From Alteromonas naphthalenivorans (GTDB lineage Bacteria > Pseudomonadota > Gammaproteobacteria > Enterobacterales > Alteromonadaceae): a stretch of 64,000 nt of DNA. Below are positions 1 to 9,371 of this stretch, piece after piece. Each line of letters opens with the position of its first letter. Within the stretch, counting starts at the first letter, position 1. Location: NCBI RefSeq assembly GCF_000213655.1, contig NC_015554.1, positions 992,001 through 1,056,000 on the forward strand, in the 5' to 3' direction. A program made the translations under genes and the position numbers. The notes under the pieces are model-generated. The model was not told the DNA's origin. It saw nothing but the letters and a program-made list of their open reading frames with translations, and did no database searches.

Positions 1-70
1 AGTTCGTTCACGAATTTTCCGAGCGCGAGAGGCTATAGATAAAGTGATTCAGCCATTGTTAGAAAATTAA
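1..70 (+). CDS. rpoE: RNA polymerase sigma-E factor RpoE, C-terminal end (partial)
   Basis: Only the last 22 codons are inside the window, read from base 2 to the TAA at 68-70. The peptide VRSRIFRAREAIDKVIQPLL matches the end of the region 4 helix-turn-helix of group 4 sigma factors of the RpoE type. The gene immediately downstream is the anti-sigma factor rseA, which is the usual order of the rpoE-rseABC envelope-stress operon, so the assignment rests mainly on context plus the short conserved tail. The start and promoter lie outside the window. Confidence 0.85.
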   Translation, partial: VRSRIFRAREAIDKVIQPLLEN

Positions 71-98
71 ATATAATGAAAATGAACTTTCATTATAT
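71..98 (+). promoter_or_regulatory. perfect 11-bp inverted repeat between rpoE and rseA
   Basis: Bases 71-81 and 88-98 are exact reverse complements around a 6-nt loop, directly after the rpoE stop. The stem is AT-rich and has no following T-run, so it is a weak terminator at best. It could tune the ratio of sigma factor to anti-sigma factor, or act as an mRNA stabilising or processing site. Seen directly; the function is inferred. Confidence 0.4.
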
Positions 99-159
99 TG
101 AGCAGACTAACAGCTGTGTTAGGGTATTAATTGATCACAGTTGATCAGGAAATGAATTT

Positions 160-759
160 ATGACGCAACAGCAAGAAAATTTGTCCGCTTTCATGGATGG
201 CGAAATAGATGGCGATGCAATCATTGATGCAATTAAGCAAGATGAAGAATTGCAGGCCAAATGGCAACGCTACCATGTAATTAGGGGCGCAATGCGCAAA
301 GAGGCCAGTGTCGCACCGCAGTTAGATATTACTGCCAGTGTTGCCGCCGCGCTTGAAAATGAGCCTGCTATTGTCGCGCCAAAAGCTTCACGTTGGCGTT
401 CAATTCCAGTACTCGGCAGCGTAGTTTCTGGCGGTGTAGTGCCTTTTGCAAAACAGTCAGGTCAGTTTGCCGTTGCTGCATCCGTTGCGGTAGCAGTGAT
501 TTTAGGTGTTCAGCACTTCAATCAACCTGCGCCTACTGAGCCTTTCATGACAGCACCTACAGCAGGGCCGCAGGGTGGTTTAGCGCCAGTTAGCTTAGAG
601 CAAACCCGCGCATTGCCTCGCAATGACATGAACGAAGTATTAGAGAAAAAGCGTAAAATCAATGCACTTATTGCTGATCACGAGCAGCAGGTAAAATTGA
701 AACAAGCGCAAGAATCTGAAACTGACGATGCCGAGGCGAGTGCAGATAACCGCCCGTAA
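160..759 (+). CDS. rseA: sigma-E anti-sigma factor RseA
   Basis: RseA is an inner-membrane protein that holds sigma-E at the membrane until it is cut by DegS and RseP. The 199 aa product has an N-terminal cytoplasmic RseA domain (about 1-75, opening MTQQQENLSAFMDGE), one membrane segment at about 103-118, and a periplasmic tail rich in charged residues that would contact RseB. It lies 89 bp after rpoE and before rseB. The length is close to that of other gammaproteobacterial RseA proteins. Confidence 0.93.
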   Translation: MTQQQENLSAFMDGEIDGDAIIDAIKQDEELQAKWQRYHVIRGAMRKEASVAPQLDITASVAAALENEPAIVAPKASRWRSIPVLGSVVSGGVVPFAKQSGQFAVAASVAVAVILGVQHFNQPAPTEPFMTAPTAGPQGGLAPVSLEQTRALPRNDMNEVLEKKRKINALIADHEQQVKLKQAQESETDDAEASADNRP

Positions 760-794
760 GCAGTTCATACGACGCTTAATAAGAATATCGTTTA

Positions 795-1997
795 ATGAAA
801 ATAGATTATCGTAATAACGTACCAGCGCTTTTAGTGCTGGTACGCGTGTTTTTAGCCAACGTAAAAGTAAGTATTCGCATTCGGGCCTTCATTAAAGCCA
901 TGCTCTATGCCGTCGTAGCGTCTTTGGGTTTATCGTTTAGCGTCGTAGCGCAAGAAAATGTATCTGCGCAAAATACATCTTCAGAGCGCGCTGATACGTT
1001 GCCTTCAATTTTGCCCTCAAGCGCAGATGCTTCACAAACTTCGCCCCAGATAGCACCTCAATCAGTACCTCAAGCTACTGATGTAGTTGTAGTGAATCCC
1101 CATCCTCAAACAACGTCAGATTGGCTTATGCAACTAAGTGAAGTGGTGAAAACCCAAAACTTTGAAGTTGCTTTTGTTCAAAGTCGAGCGGGCCGCGAAA
1201 CCATTCCCTTTTTATGGCGTCATGGAGTGCTAGAGGATGGCACCAGTATGGAGCAACTCAATTTACAAAATGGGCCAGGCCGCGAGCAAATTCGTGTTAA
1301 TGGTATTGTGAGTGTGTTTGAACCTGATGTATCGCCGTATAGTCTTCGTTCTGAGTTTATCAATGGGCCTATCCCCAGTGAACTGCTTCATCATCCTGAT
1401 AGATTGAAAAGCGGTTATGAATTTGTCTCTGTGGGCAGAGCACGCGTTGCAGGTAGACCTGCTCAACAAATCCGTATCGTTAGCCGCGACAATAGTCGCT
1501 TCAGCTACCAGCTATGGTTAGATGAAGATTCAGGCATGGTACTGAAACTTAACATGCTTGATTTGCAGGGCGGATTGTTAGAGCAGATTCAAGTAACCTC
1601 ACTTAAAATAACCGACGCCCCTGATGACTATTTCGCACGAATTAATCAGGCGTCTTTACCTAAGCCTATGGCATTAACGCAAAAGCAATCGCGCCAACCT
1701 AATTGGGAAGTTAAGTACTTGCCTAATGGTATGGAAGAAGTGCGTGGTGATACTCGTCGTCTTGCCTTAACGGGGCAAGTGGTAGAATATAAAATGTACA
1801 GTGATGGATTGGTCGATGTGTCTGTTTATGTACAACCAGCAAAAGATGCCCTTGGTGGTGATTTAGTGCTTAGAAATGATTTGAGTACTTTTTTAACCCT
1901 TACCGATGGAAACACGCAAGTGACCGTGGTGGGTGAAATACCACTGCAAACAGCAAATGCTATTGCTACCTCGCTTTCTCCTATGGCAGATAAATAA
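795..1997 (+). CDS. rseB: sigma-E regulatory protein RseB (MucB family)
   Basis: RseB is a periplasmic sensor that binds RseA and shields it from DegS. The body (about residues 105-385) shows the MucB/RseB lipoprotein-carrier-like fold sequence, for example the stretch around RIVSRDNSRFSYQLWLDEDS, followed by the C-terminal small domain. The 400 aa reading is long because of its N-terminus: a hydrophobic secretion signal (LYAVVASLGLSFSVVAQ) begins only at residue 37. A strong hairpin (818-844) lies between the ATG at 795 and later candidates (GTG at 846, ATG at 900), so the real start is uncertain. The stop overlaps the rseC start (ATAATG). Confidence 0.9.
   Translation: MKIDYRNNVPALLVLVRVFLANVKVSIRIRAFIKAMLYAVVASLGLSFSVVAQENVSAQNTSSERADTLPSILPSSADASQTSPQIAPQSVPQATDVVVVNPHPQTTSDWLMQLSEVVKTQNFEVAFVQSRAGRETIPFLWRHGVLEDGTSMEQLNLQNGPGREQIRVNGIVSVFEPDVSPYSLRSEFINGPIPSELLHHPDRLKSGYEFVSVGRARVAGRPAQQIRIVSRDNSRFSYQLWLDEDSGMVLKLNMLDLQGGLLEQIQVTSLKITDAPDDYFARINQASLPKPMALTQKQSRQPNWEVKYLPNGMEEVRGDTRRLALTGQVVEYKMYSDGLVDVSVYVQPAKDALGGDLVLRNDLSTFLTLTDGNTQVTVVGEIPLQTANAIATSLSPMADK
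818..844 (+). promoter_or_regulatory. strong hairpin inside the annotated start of rseB
   Basis: Bases 818-829 and 833-844 form a 12-bp stem with one G-U pair and a 3-nt loop. There is no T-run. It sits 23 bases after the first ATG of rseB and may mean that the coding start is downstream, or that rseB translation is held down relative to rseA. Confidence 0.45.
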
Positions 1998-2437
1998 TGA
2001 TCACTGAAACCGCACGCGTGGTTGCTGTAGAGGGTGATCTTATTACCGTCGAGGCCGCCATTAAATCGACTTGTAGCAGTTGCCAAGCCCAAAGTGACTG
2101 TGGCACGGGGGCTATATCCAGAGCATTAGCGCCTAAAACTCAGCAGCTAACATTGCGTTCACCTATGCCGGTAACGATAGGGCAAGACGTAACGGTGGGT
2201 GTACCTGAAGAAGGGGTGTTAAGTGCCTCCGCGTGGCTGTATTTGCTACCCCTAACGGTTTTTATCGCGGTTTTTGCCTTTGGGAATGCCACGCTACCTT
2301 CCATTGGGCTTAGCCATGAATTGTGGGGGTTGCTACCCGCCGTCGCATTTACCTTTGTAACTTATAAAGCCATCGCATTTAAGCTTAAACGGCTTGATAA
2401 AGGTAAGTTTCAACCCGTACTATTGAATACAATTTAG
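1997..2437 (+). CDS. rseC: SoxR-reducing system / sigma-E regulatory protein RseC
   Basis: RseC is a small inner-membrane protein encoded at the end of rpoE-rseABC operons; in other species it is linked to reduction of SoxR and to sigma-E control. The 146 aa product has an N-terminal part with clustered cysteines (C26, C29, C35 in STCSSCQAQSDCG) and two hydrophobic segments at about 75-93 and 106-122. It starts inside the rseB stop codon, which indicates translational coupling. Confidence 0.9.
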   Translation: MITETARVVAVEGDLITVEAAIKSTCSSCQAQSDCGTGAISRALAPKTQQLTLRSPMPVTIGQDVTVGVPEEGVLSASAWLYLLPLTVFIAVFAFGNATLPSIGLSHELWGLLPAVAFTFVTYKAIAFKLKRLDKGKFQPVLLNTI

Positions 2438-2643
2438 CGTAATACTTGCGCGAATTCGGCAATATTATTACCAAAATGGCTACTTTGGCTTACACTATTC
2501 CAATCTTTGGCAATATAACCCACAAGCTTATTCGCTTTTGTGTAAAGAAATGGGTAAAATCCGCACGCGCTAGCTACAACACAAACAATAGCTACCATTC
2601 TTTTTTATATTAATGAATTTTTCTGCAGGTAATTTCCAGCATT

Positions 2644-4440
2644 ATGCAACAATCGCACATTCGTAACTTCAGTATTATTGCTCACATCGATCACGGTAAA
2701 TCGACTCTGTCTGACCGTCTTATTCAACATTGTGGCGGGCTAGCCGATCGTGAAATGGCCGAACAGGTTCTTGATTCAATGGACTTGGAGCGGGAGCGTG
2801 GAATTACTATTAAAGCACAAAGCGTAACGCTTAATTACACTGCTAAAGATGGTGAAGTCTACCAGCTGAATTTCATCGATACGCCTGGACACGTAGATTT
2901 TACTTACGAAGTGTCTCGCTCACTTGCTGCATGTGAAGGTGCATTGTTAGTGGTTGATGCAGGGCAGGGCGTGGAAGCGCAAACCCTAGCTAACTGCTAT
3001 ACCGCTATGGACATGGACATGGAAGTGGTACCTATTTTAAATAAAATAGATTTACCACAGGCCGAACCAGAGCGCGTAGCCGAAGAAATTGAAGACATTG
3101 TTGGTATAGATGCCATTGACGCCGTTCGCTGCTCGGCAAAAACAGGTATTGGTATTGAAGATGTACTAGAAGTTATTGTAAATAAAATTCCTCCTCCGGG
3201 CGGTAACCGTGAAGAGCCGCTAAAAGCGCTTATCATTGATTCATGGTTCGACAACTACCAAGGGGTAGTGTCATTAGTTCGTATCGTAGAAGGCGAGCTT
3301 ACTAAGAAAGATAAAATTCAAATCATGTCGAATGGCCAAACACACCAAGTTGATAAAATTGGTGTGTTTACCCCCAAAGCCCTAGATACAGGCGTGCTTC
3401 GCGCCGGTGAAGTAGGCTTTATTATTGCGGGTATTAAAGACATTCAAGGCGCACCGGTTGGCGATACTATTACCTTAGCGAGACAACCAGCGGTAGGCGC
3501 TTTGCCTGGCTTTAAGAAAGTTAAACCGCAGGTTTACGCAGGTATTTTCCCAATTAGTTCTGACGATTACGAAGATTTTCGTGATGCGTTAGCTAAACTA
3601 AGCTTGAATGATGCTTCATTGTTTTATGAGCCAGAAAGTTCGCAAGCGCTAGGCTTTGGATTCCGTATCGGCTTCCTTGGTATGCTTCATATGGAAATCA
3701 TTCAAGAGCGTTTAGAGCGCGAATACGATTTAGGTCTTATTACGACGGCACCCACGGTAATCTACGAAGTAGAAACTACCAAAGGCGAAATTTTAAGCTG
3801 TGATAACCCGTCTAAGCTACCCGCAGTTAACGACATTGCCGAAATTCGCGAACCATTGGTGGAAGCAAATATTCTTGTGCCGCAGGAATACTTAGGTAAC
3901 GTTATTACCTTGTGTGTTGAAAAACGTGGAATGCAAACCGCAATGACGTATCACGGTAAGCAAGTGGCGGTAACCTATGAGCTGCCTATGGCTGAAGTGG
4001 TTCTGGATTTCTTCGACCGTTTGAAATCAACAAGCCGTGGGTTTGCTTCTCTTGATTATAACTTCAAGCGTTTCCAAGTCTCTGACATGGTACGTGTAGA
4101 TATTATGATTAATGGCGAGCGCGTAGATGCGCTAGCCATGATCACTCACCGTGATAATTCTCAAGGCCGTGGGCGTGAATTGGTTGAGAAACTCCGTGAG
4201 CTTATTCCTCGCCAGATGTTTGATATCGCTATTCAAGCTGCTATTGGCAATCACATTATTGCGCGTAGTACGGTGAAACAATTACGTAAAAACGTTATCG
4301 CCAAGTGTTACGGTGGTGACGTAAGTCGTAAGAAAAAGCTGCTTCAAAAGCAAAAAGATGGAAAGAAAAGAATGAAACAGGTAGGTAATGTTGAATTACC
4401 GCAGGATGCATTCCTGGCAATTTTGAAGGTAGGTAAGTAA
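2644..4440 (+). CDS. lepA: translation elongation factor 4 (LepA)
   Basis: LepA is a ribosome-associated GTPase of the translation-factor family. The 598 aa length is that of the family. Visible motifs are the G1 loop AHIDHGKST (13-21), DTPGH, and NKID, then the EF-G-like domains and the lysine-rich LepA C-terminal domain ending [13 protein letters not shown] 206-bp gap separates it from rseC, so it may have its own promoter. Its stop overlaps the lepB start by one base, the usual lepA-lepB pair. Confidence 0.97.
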   Translation: MQQSHIRNFSIIAHIDHGKSTLSDRLIQHCGGLADREMAEQVLDSMDLERERGITIKAQSVTLNYTAKDGEVYQLNFIDTPGHVDFTYEVSRSLAACEGALLVVDAGQGVEAQTLANCYTAMDMDMEVVPILNKIDLPQAEPERVAEEIEDIVGIDAIDAVRCSAKTGIGIEDVLEVIVNKIPPPGGNREEPLKALIIDSWFDNYQGVVSLVRIVEGELTKKDKIQIMSNGQTHQVDKIGVFTPKALDTGVLRAGEVGFIIAGIKDIQGAPVGDTITLARQPAVGALPGFKKVKPQVYAGIFPISSDDYEDFRDALAKLSLNDASLFYEPESSQALGFGFRIGFLGMLHMEIIQERLEREYDLGLITTAPTVIYEVETTKGEILSCDNPSKLPAVNDIAEIREPLVEANILVPQEYLGNVITLCVEKRGMQTAMTYHGKQVAVTYELPMAEVVLDFFDRLKSTSRGFASLDYNFKRFQVSDMVRVDIMINGERVDALAMITHRDNSQGRGRELVEKLRELIPRQMFDIAIQAAIGNHIIARSTVKQLRKNVIAKCYGGDVSRKKKLLQKQKDGKKRMKQVGNVELPQDAFLAILKVGK

Positions 4441-5345
4441 TGGCCAATTACTTTTCGCTTATTTTAGTACTTCTAACGCTAACTACTGGGCTGGTATGGC
4501 TGGTGGATAGTATGGTGTTTGCACCAAAACGAAAGGCGCGGTTACAAGAATCGGCAAAAGCAGAAGGGGCTAATTTTGCAGGTGAGCCACAGCTTCCGTA
4601 CTTGGTTGATACCTCGCAGCAAATATTCCCAGTTATCGCTTTTGTATTGGTGTTGCGCTCGTTTATTTACGAACCATTTCAAATACCATCGGGCTCGATG
4701 ATGCCAACCTTGTTGGTGGGCGACTTTATTCTGGTTGAGAAATTTTCTTATGGGATAAAAGACCCTGTATTTCGCAGTAAACTAGTGGAAACCGGCGTGC
4801 CAGAACGTGGCGATGTGGTGGTATTTAAATACCCTGAAGATACTTCAGTAGATTACATCAAGCGTGTTATAGGGCTGCCTGGCGACACCGTGGTGTATCA
4901 AGATAAACAGGTTTATATCAAGTCGAAATGCGAAGGTGCTGCAAAAAATTGCGGGAAGCTTACGGCTATGCCGTTAGATTTTGTCGGTCGAGACGAATTT
5001 GTTCAGGACATGGCTAAGCTGATGCGTTACACAGAAACGCTAGGTGACAAAGAGCACGACATACTGCGCCACCCCGTCAGAGAAATTTCTTCCAGTAACT
5101 TCTATACTCAGCCAGGTACACGTAGCAATGAATGGATTGTACCTGATGGTCATTATTTCGTACTAGGCGATAATCGTGACAACAGCAGAGATAGCCGTTT
5201 TTGGGGCTTTGTACCGGACGAAAACTTAGTAGGTAAAGCTGTTGCCATTTGGATTTCATTTGAATTCGAACGCGGCCGCGACAGTGTTTTACCAACATGG
5301 ATCCCAACGGGCGTTAGATTTGAACGCGTAGGTGGCATTAATTAA
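4440..5345 (+). CDS. lepB: signal peptidase I
   Basis: LepB is an inner-membrane serine protease that removes signal peptides from exported proteins. The 301 aa product has an N-terminal membrane segment (about 3-22), a second one (about 62-75), then box B IPSGSMMPTL with the nucleophile S86, and DYIKRVIGLPGD with the general base K141. The box E motif GDNRDNSRDSR is also present. It overlaps lepA and rnc by one base on each side, so the three are co-translated. Confidence 0.97.
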   Translation: MANYFSLILVLLTLTTGLVWLVDSMVFAPKRKARLQESAKAEGANFAGEPQLPYLVDTSQQIFPVIAFVLVLRSFIYEPFQIPSGSMMPTLLVGDFILVEKFSYGIKDPVFRSKLVETGVPERGDVVVFKYPEDTSVDYIKRVIGLPGDTVVYQDKQVYIKSKCEGAAKNCGKLTAMPLDFVGRDEFVQDMAKLMRYTETLGDKEHDILRHPVREISSSNFYTQPGTRSNEWIVPDGHYFVLGDNRDNSRDSRFWGFVPDENLVGKAVAIWISFEFERGRDSVLPTWIPTGVRFERVGGIN

Positions 5346-6034
5346 TGCAGGGTATTGATAAATATATTCGCTTGAGTAAAGCGTTAGGGTACACATTTAA
5401 TAATGTAGCCTTGCTAGAGCAAGCGTTAACCCACAGAAGTGCTGCAAAGCAGCACAATGAAAGATTAGAGTTTTTGGGCGATGCTATTTTAGGTATGGTT
5501 ATTGGTGAAACCTTGTTTAAGCGTTTCCCAGATGTGCCTGAAGGTAAGCTTACTCGTATGCGTTCCACCTTAGTAAAAGGTGATACGTTGGCCGAACTGG
5601 CCCGTGAAGCGAGTATGGGTGAATTACTACATCTTGGTCCCGGTGAGCTTAAAAGCGGTGGTCATCGTCGCAGTTCAATATTGGCAGACGCGGTGGAAGC
5701 TGTGTTAGGCGCAATTTACTTGGACTCAGGGATGGAAGAGGTTTGTAACGTTATCTACCATTTATGGGAAAGCCGTATTGAAGCGTTAAACCCCAATGCG
5801 CACCCTAAAGACAGCAAAACCCGTCTTCAAGAATACCTGCAAGGTCGTAAGCTACCGTTACCTTCTTATGAAGTTATCTCTATTTCAGGGAAAGACCACG
5901 CTCAAGTTTTTGAAGTTAGCTGCACAGTGACAACGTTAGATAAGCCCGTTTCGGCATCTGGAAATAGCCGAAGAAAAGCCGAGCAGGAAGCAGCTAGACT
6001 TACCTTGGAGACACTCGATGACACAGCCAAATGA
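5345..6034 (+). CDS. rnc: ribonuclease III
   Basis: RNase III cuts double-stranded RNA and matures rRNA precursors such as the operon in this window. The 229 aa product has the signature [12 protein letters not shown] (39-50), the second acidic site [13 protein letters not shown], and a C-terminal double-stranded RNA-binding domain (about 155-225). The start overlaps the lepB stop, and the end overlaps era by 17 bp. It is relevant to the extended helix 25 of the 23S gene, because RNase III is the enzyme known to excise such helices in other bacteria. Confidence 0.97.
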   Translation: MQGIDKYIRLSKALGYTFNNVALLEQALTHRSAAKQHNERLEFLGDAILGMVIGETLFKRFPDVPEGKLTRMRSTLVKGDTLAELAREASMGELLHLGPGELKSGGHRRSSILADAVEAVLGAIYLDSGMEEVCNVIYHLWESRIEALNPNAHPKDSKTRLQEYLQGRKLPLPSYEVISISGKDHAQVFEVSCTVTTLDKPVSASGNSRRKAEQEAARLTLETLDDTAK

Positions 6035-6929
6035 TACAACCCGATGTGGCTTAGTCGCTATTGTAGGGCGCCCCAACGTAGGTAAGTCGACGCTACTTAA
6101 TAGATTGCTCGGGCAAAAAGTGAGTATTACGTCGCGTAAACCACAAACTACCCGCCACCGTATTTTAGGTATCGACACTGAAGGCGATTATCAAGCCATC
6201 TACGTAGATACTCCAGGCCTTCATAGCGAAGAAAAAAGCGCCATGAACCGTTATATGAACCGAGCCGCTTCAAGTTCTCTTGCCGAAGTGGGGTTGGTAT
6301 TGTTCGTGATAGAAGGTACACGCTGGAACGACGACGATGAAATGGTGTTGTCTAAAGTGAAAGCCTCAGGTCTACCTTGCTACCTTATCGTCAACAAGAT
6401 GGATAAAGTAGACGATAAAGAAGCCTTTATGGTTCACCTTCAAGGCCTATCAGAAAAATATAAGTTCGAGCATATAATCCCCATTAGTGCTAAACAGGGC
6501 AAAATGGTGGATGACATCCGAGAGCTTGTGGCGAAGAGTTTGCCTGAAAGCGAGTTTTTCTTTCCAGAAGATTACATTACCGATCGCTCAAGTCGCTTTA
6601 TGGCCGCTGAAATCATTCGCGAAAAGCTAATGCGCTTCACGGGGGACGAACTTCCTTACGCCACGACGGTAGAAATCGAACAGTTTAAGCTAGCTGAAAA
6701 TGGTGTTTATCGTATCAGTGGTCTTATCCTTGTAGAGCGTGAAACGCAAAAGCGTATGATTATTGGCAAGGGTGGAAAGCACCTTAAAACCATTGGTGAA
6801 CATGCCCGTAAAGATATGGAAAACTTGTTTGATAACAAAGTTTTCTTAGAAATGTGGGTTAAAGTGAAACAAGGTTGGGCTGACGATGAACGTGCTCTAC
6901 GTTCGTTAGGTTATTCAGACGATAGTTAG
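6018..6929 (+). CDS. era: GTPase Era
   Basis: Era is a GTPase that binds the 3' end of 16S rRNA and assists 30S maturation. The 303 aa product shows GRPNVGKST (17-25), DTPG, NKMD, and a C-terminal KH domain with [13 protein letters not shown]. It overlaps rnc by 17 bp. In many gammaproteobacteria recO and pdxJ follow era; here the next gene is pdxH, 150 bp away. Confidence 0.97.
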   Translation: MTQPNDTTRCGLVAIVGRPNVGKSTLLNRLLGQKVSITSRKPQTTRHRILGIDTEGDYQAIYVDTPGLHSEEKSAMNRYMNRAASSSLAEVGLVLFVIEGTRWNDDDEMVLSKVKASGLPCYLIVNKMDKVDDKEAFMVHLQGLSEKYKFEHIIPISAKQGKMVDDIRELVAKSLPESEFFFPEDYITDRSSRFMAAEIIREKLMRFTGDELPYATTVEIEQFKLAENGVYRISGLILVERETQKRMIIGKGGKHLKTIGEHARKDMENLFDNKVFLEMWVKVKQGWADDERALRSLGYSDDS

Positions 6930-6946
6930 CACTCAGCAATTATCTG

Positions 6947-6980
6947 TTTTGGGCTTAACGCAATAGTTGTTAGCCCAAAA
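6947..6980 (+). terminator. hairpin after era
   Basis: TTTTGGGC-TTAAC (6947-6959) pairs with GTTAGCCCAAAA (6969-6980) with one bulged base. There is no T-run after the stem, so termination would be weak or the hairpin may protect the mRNA 3' end. Confidence 0.4.
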
Positions 6981-7079
6981 TATAATGTAAGAACGTGTAG
7001 CCCAAATCAAAAGCCCAAACGTATCAGCTAAAAAATCAGCTAGCATCCATTAGTTATAAAGCAATAAAAAGGGGTAGGT

Positions 7080-7718
7080 ATGGCAATTTCTGATATGCGC
7101 AGACAATATGCAAAAGGGAGTCTGCAAGATAAAGACTTAACGGCTAATCCTTTTTCATTATTTGACCGTTGGCTAAAAGATGCCATCAGCGCTGAAATTC
7201 CCGATCCTACTGCTATGACTGTGGCGACCGTTGATGCTACAGGTCAGCCTTCTCAGCGCATCGTGCTGTTGAAAGATGTAAGTGAAGCTGGGTTTGTCTT
7301 TTTCACTAATTTAGGCAGCCGCAAAGCACAAGAGCTTGGTCAAAACCCCAAAGTTTCATGTCACTTCCCTTGGTTTTTTATGGAGCGACAAGTGAGAGTG
7401 TGCGGTGTAGTAGAAAAGCTTTCCTTTAAGGAAAACGCGACCTATTTCCTTTCTCGCCCTAAAGACAGCCAGTTGGCGGCTTATGCCTCTGAGCAAAGTA
7501 AACCTATTAGCAGTCGCGAGCTTTTGCATACTCAGTTTGCCCAAATGAAACAAAAGTTTGCGAATAAAACGCTACCCGCACCAGACTTCTGGGGCGGCTT
7601 TCGTATTGTTCCTCACCAAATAGAATTTTGGCAGGGCGGTGAAGACAGGTTGCATGACCGGTTCGAATATAACCGGGATGAAAATGGCAGCTGGAATACT
7701 CAACGTTTAATGCCTTAA
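7080..7718 (+). CDS. pdxH: pyridoxamine 5'-phosphate oxidase
   Basis: PdxH oxidises pyridoxine or pyridoxamine 5'-phosphate to pyridoxal 5'-phosphate with FMN. The 212 aa product has the family opening DMRRQYAKGSLQDKDL, the FMN-binding stretch QPSQRIVLLKDV, and the typical end around PHQIEFWQGGEDRLHDRF. The end is slightly short and divergent (NTQRLMP) compared with the usual LxP ending, but acceptable. AGGGG lies just before the ATG at 7080. The FMN cofactor links it to the riboflavin genes further on. Confidence 0.96.
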   Translation: MAISDMRRQYAKGSLQDKDLTANPFSLFDRWLKDAISAEIPDPTAMTVATVDATGQPSQRIVLLKDVSEAGFVFFTNLGSRKAQELGQNPKVSCHFPWFFMERQVRVCGVVEKLSFKENATYFLSRPKDSQLAAYASEQSKPISSRELLHTQFAQMKQKFANKTLPAPDFWGGFRIVPHQIEFWQGGEDRLHDRFEYNRDENGSWNTQRLMP

Positions 7719-7743
7719 TAGGCACTGATTCTGGCATTCTTTA

Positions 7744-8562
7744 ATGATTGATAGCCACTGCCATTTAGACTTGCCAGCATTTCAAGGTGACTGGCAGTCG
7801 GTGATAAGCCACGCCATCAGCGCCGGCTTAACACGCATTCTTATTCCTGGTACGCAAGTGTCGCAGTGGTCAACTCAACACGCTATACAATCCTTTGCGA
7901 ACCAAAATACGCACGCTATTTCGATAGATATAGCGTGTGGTCTACATCCATACTTTTTGTCTACTAGCGAAACTGATAATGCCACGGCCTTAAGCGCACT
8001 AGAGCGTCTTTTATTTCAGACTAGTAGTGAGGTTGTCGCGGTAGGTGAAATTGGCTTAGATGGGCATATAGCGATACCTATGCAGCTTCAAAAAGCGATG
8101 TTTGAAGCGCAATTGGGATTAGCGAGTGAATACGCCCTTCCTGTCATTTTACATCACCGAAAAAGCCATCATCTTATTTTTGAAAGTCTCAAAAATACAG
8201 GATTTGCAGAAGGCGGCGTTATTCATGCATTTTCTGGCAGTGTAGAGGTGGCCAAAGCGTATGTCGATAAAGGTTTTTATATTGGCGTAGGGGGAACCAT
8301 TACCTATGACAGAGCAAAGAAAACGCAAGAGACAATCATATACTTGCTTCAGCACCACCCAGACCGATTACTTCTTGAAACTGATTCACCTGATATGCCA
8401 ATGCAGGGGCGACAAGGCGCTCGCAACAGCCCTGAATATCTTGGGGATGTACTGGCCGCGCTCGGTAAACTAGGGGAGTATGATGGGCAAGCCCTAAACG
8501 AACTTACCACCCAAAATTATCTTACGCTTTTTCATAAAGGGCTTTTTTGTAACAGACAATAA
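7744..8562 (+). CDS. TatD family metal-dependent hydrolase (YjjV-like)
   Basis: TatD family proteins are metal-dependent hydrolases, several shown to be deoxyribonucleases. The 272 aa product begins MIDSHCHLD with the HxH metal motif, and carries VGEIGLDG, a metal-ligand histidine in VILHHRKSH, VIHAFSGS, and the late acidic site LLETDSPDMP. It is only 25 bp after pdxH, and the two may be co-transcribed. Which subgroup (TatD, YcfH, YjjV) cannot be fixed by eye; the sequence is closest in my judgement to YjjV. Confidence 0.85.
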   Translation: MIDSHCHLDLPAFQGDWQSVISHAISAGLTRILIPGTQVSQWSTQHAIQSFANQNTHAISIDIACGLHPYFLSTSETDNATALSALERLLFQTSSEVVAVGEIGLDGHIAIPMQLQKAMFEAQLGLASEYALPVILHHRKSHHLIFESLKNTGFAEGGVIHAFSGSVEVAKAYVDKGFYIGVGGTITYDRAKKTQETIIYLLQHHPDRLLLETDSPDMPMQGRQGARNSPEYLGDVLAALGKLGEYDGQALNELTTQNYLTLFHKGLFCNRQ

Positions 8563-8624
8563 AAGGCCTAAAAACAGGTGAAGTTTGTTGGCTTGAGCTA
8601 ACTTGGGTTAGCGAAAAATGGTGT

Positions 8625-9242
8625 TTAAGACTGAAAAACTCGAATTATCCACGGGCGAAACTTATAAAACCCTCGTGTTATATAAACACCTACAATCAAT
8701 GCCAACACAATAACGGCGCTAATAATAAGCCACAATTGCTGGCGAAGCGTTAACGGACTGGAAAGTACCACCTCAGTGTCGATGTTAACGTTCAAATAGC
8801 CAATTACCTTGCCGTTATCATCGAGAATTTTTTCAACATGACTACTGGGAGCAACGTCTCGTTCTCTGGCTAGTGCTACCACACTGTCGACTCTTGGTAA
8901 GGGCGCAATATAAACGCCTTGGGCATTAAATACGCTTAAAGAGATAACGGCGGGTTCTTCTAATGCAATGGTAATTAAACGGGCTAGTTGAACCGTGTCT
9001 TGTGCCACTAAGGCAGGCTGTAAGATTTTTGAATATTGATTGCTAATGCTGGTACCCGGTTGGGCCGTTTGTACGTCAACCCAATGGGTCTGGTACTGCT
9101 GGTACATGAGAAATAGACCCACAGCCAATGCCACAGCGGTAGCCATGATAATAGTATGGATAAGCCGCTTGAAAGCAGTATAAGCCGAGTGTGAAACGCT
9201 GTGTTTGTGAGCAATGCGTTCGCTTTCTAAGTGGTTCAGCAT
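8625..9242 (-). CDS. AhpA/YtjB (Smp) family membrane protein
   Basis: The 205 aa product has two membrane segments (about 30-48 and 168-188) around a periplasmic region of about 120 residues. This is the layout of the small membrane protein YtjB/Smp encoded divergently from serB in enteric bacteria. Here it is also divergent from serB, which supports the call. The molecular function is not established. Confidence 0.8.
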   Translation of the reverse strand: MLNHLESERIAHKHSVSHSAYTAFKRLIHTIIMATAVALAVGLFLMYQQYQTHWVDVQTAQPGTSISNQYSKILQPALVAQDTVQLARLITIALEEPAVISLSVFNAQGVYIAPLPRVDSVVALARERDVAPSSHVEKILDDNGKVIGYLNVNIDTEVVLSSPLTLRQQLWLIISAVIVLALIVGVYITRGFYKFRPWIIRVFQS

Positions 9243-9371
9243 TTCGCCTCAATTTCCTTTATCTTTATGCGGTAACAGTAGGGTAATTTTGACTAATTTG
9301 AAAGTGTGTATTTCCACATGTGTAATGATTGGGTAGCATATGGGCAAGACTAACAAAGGTTTGAATAAATA

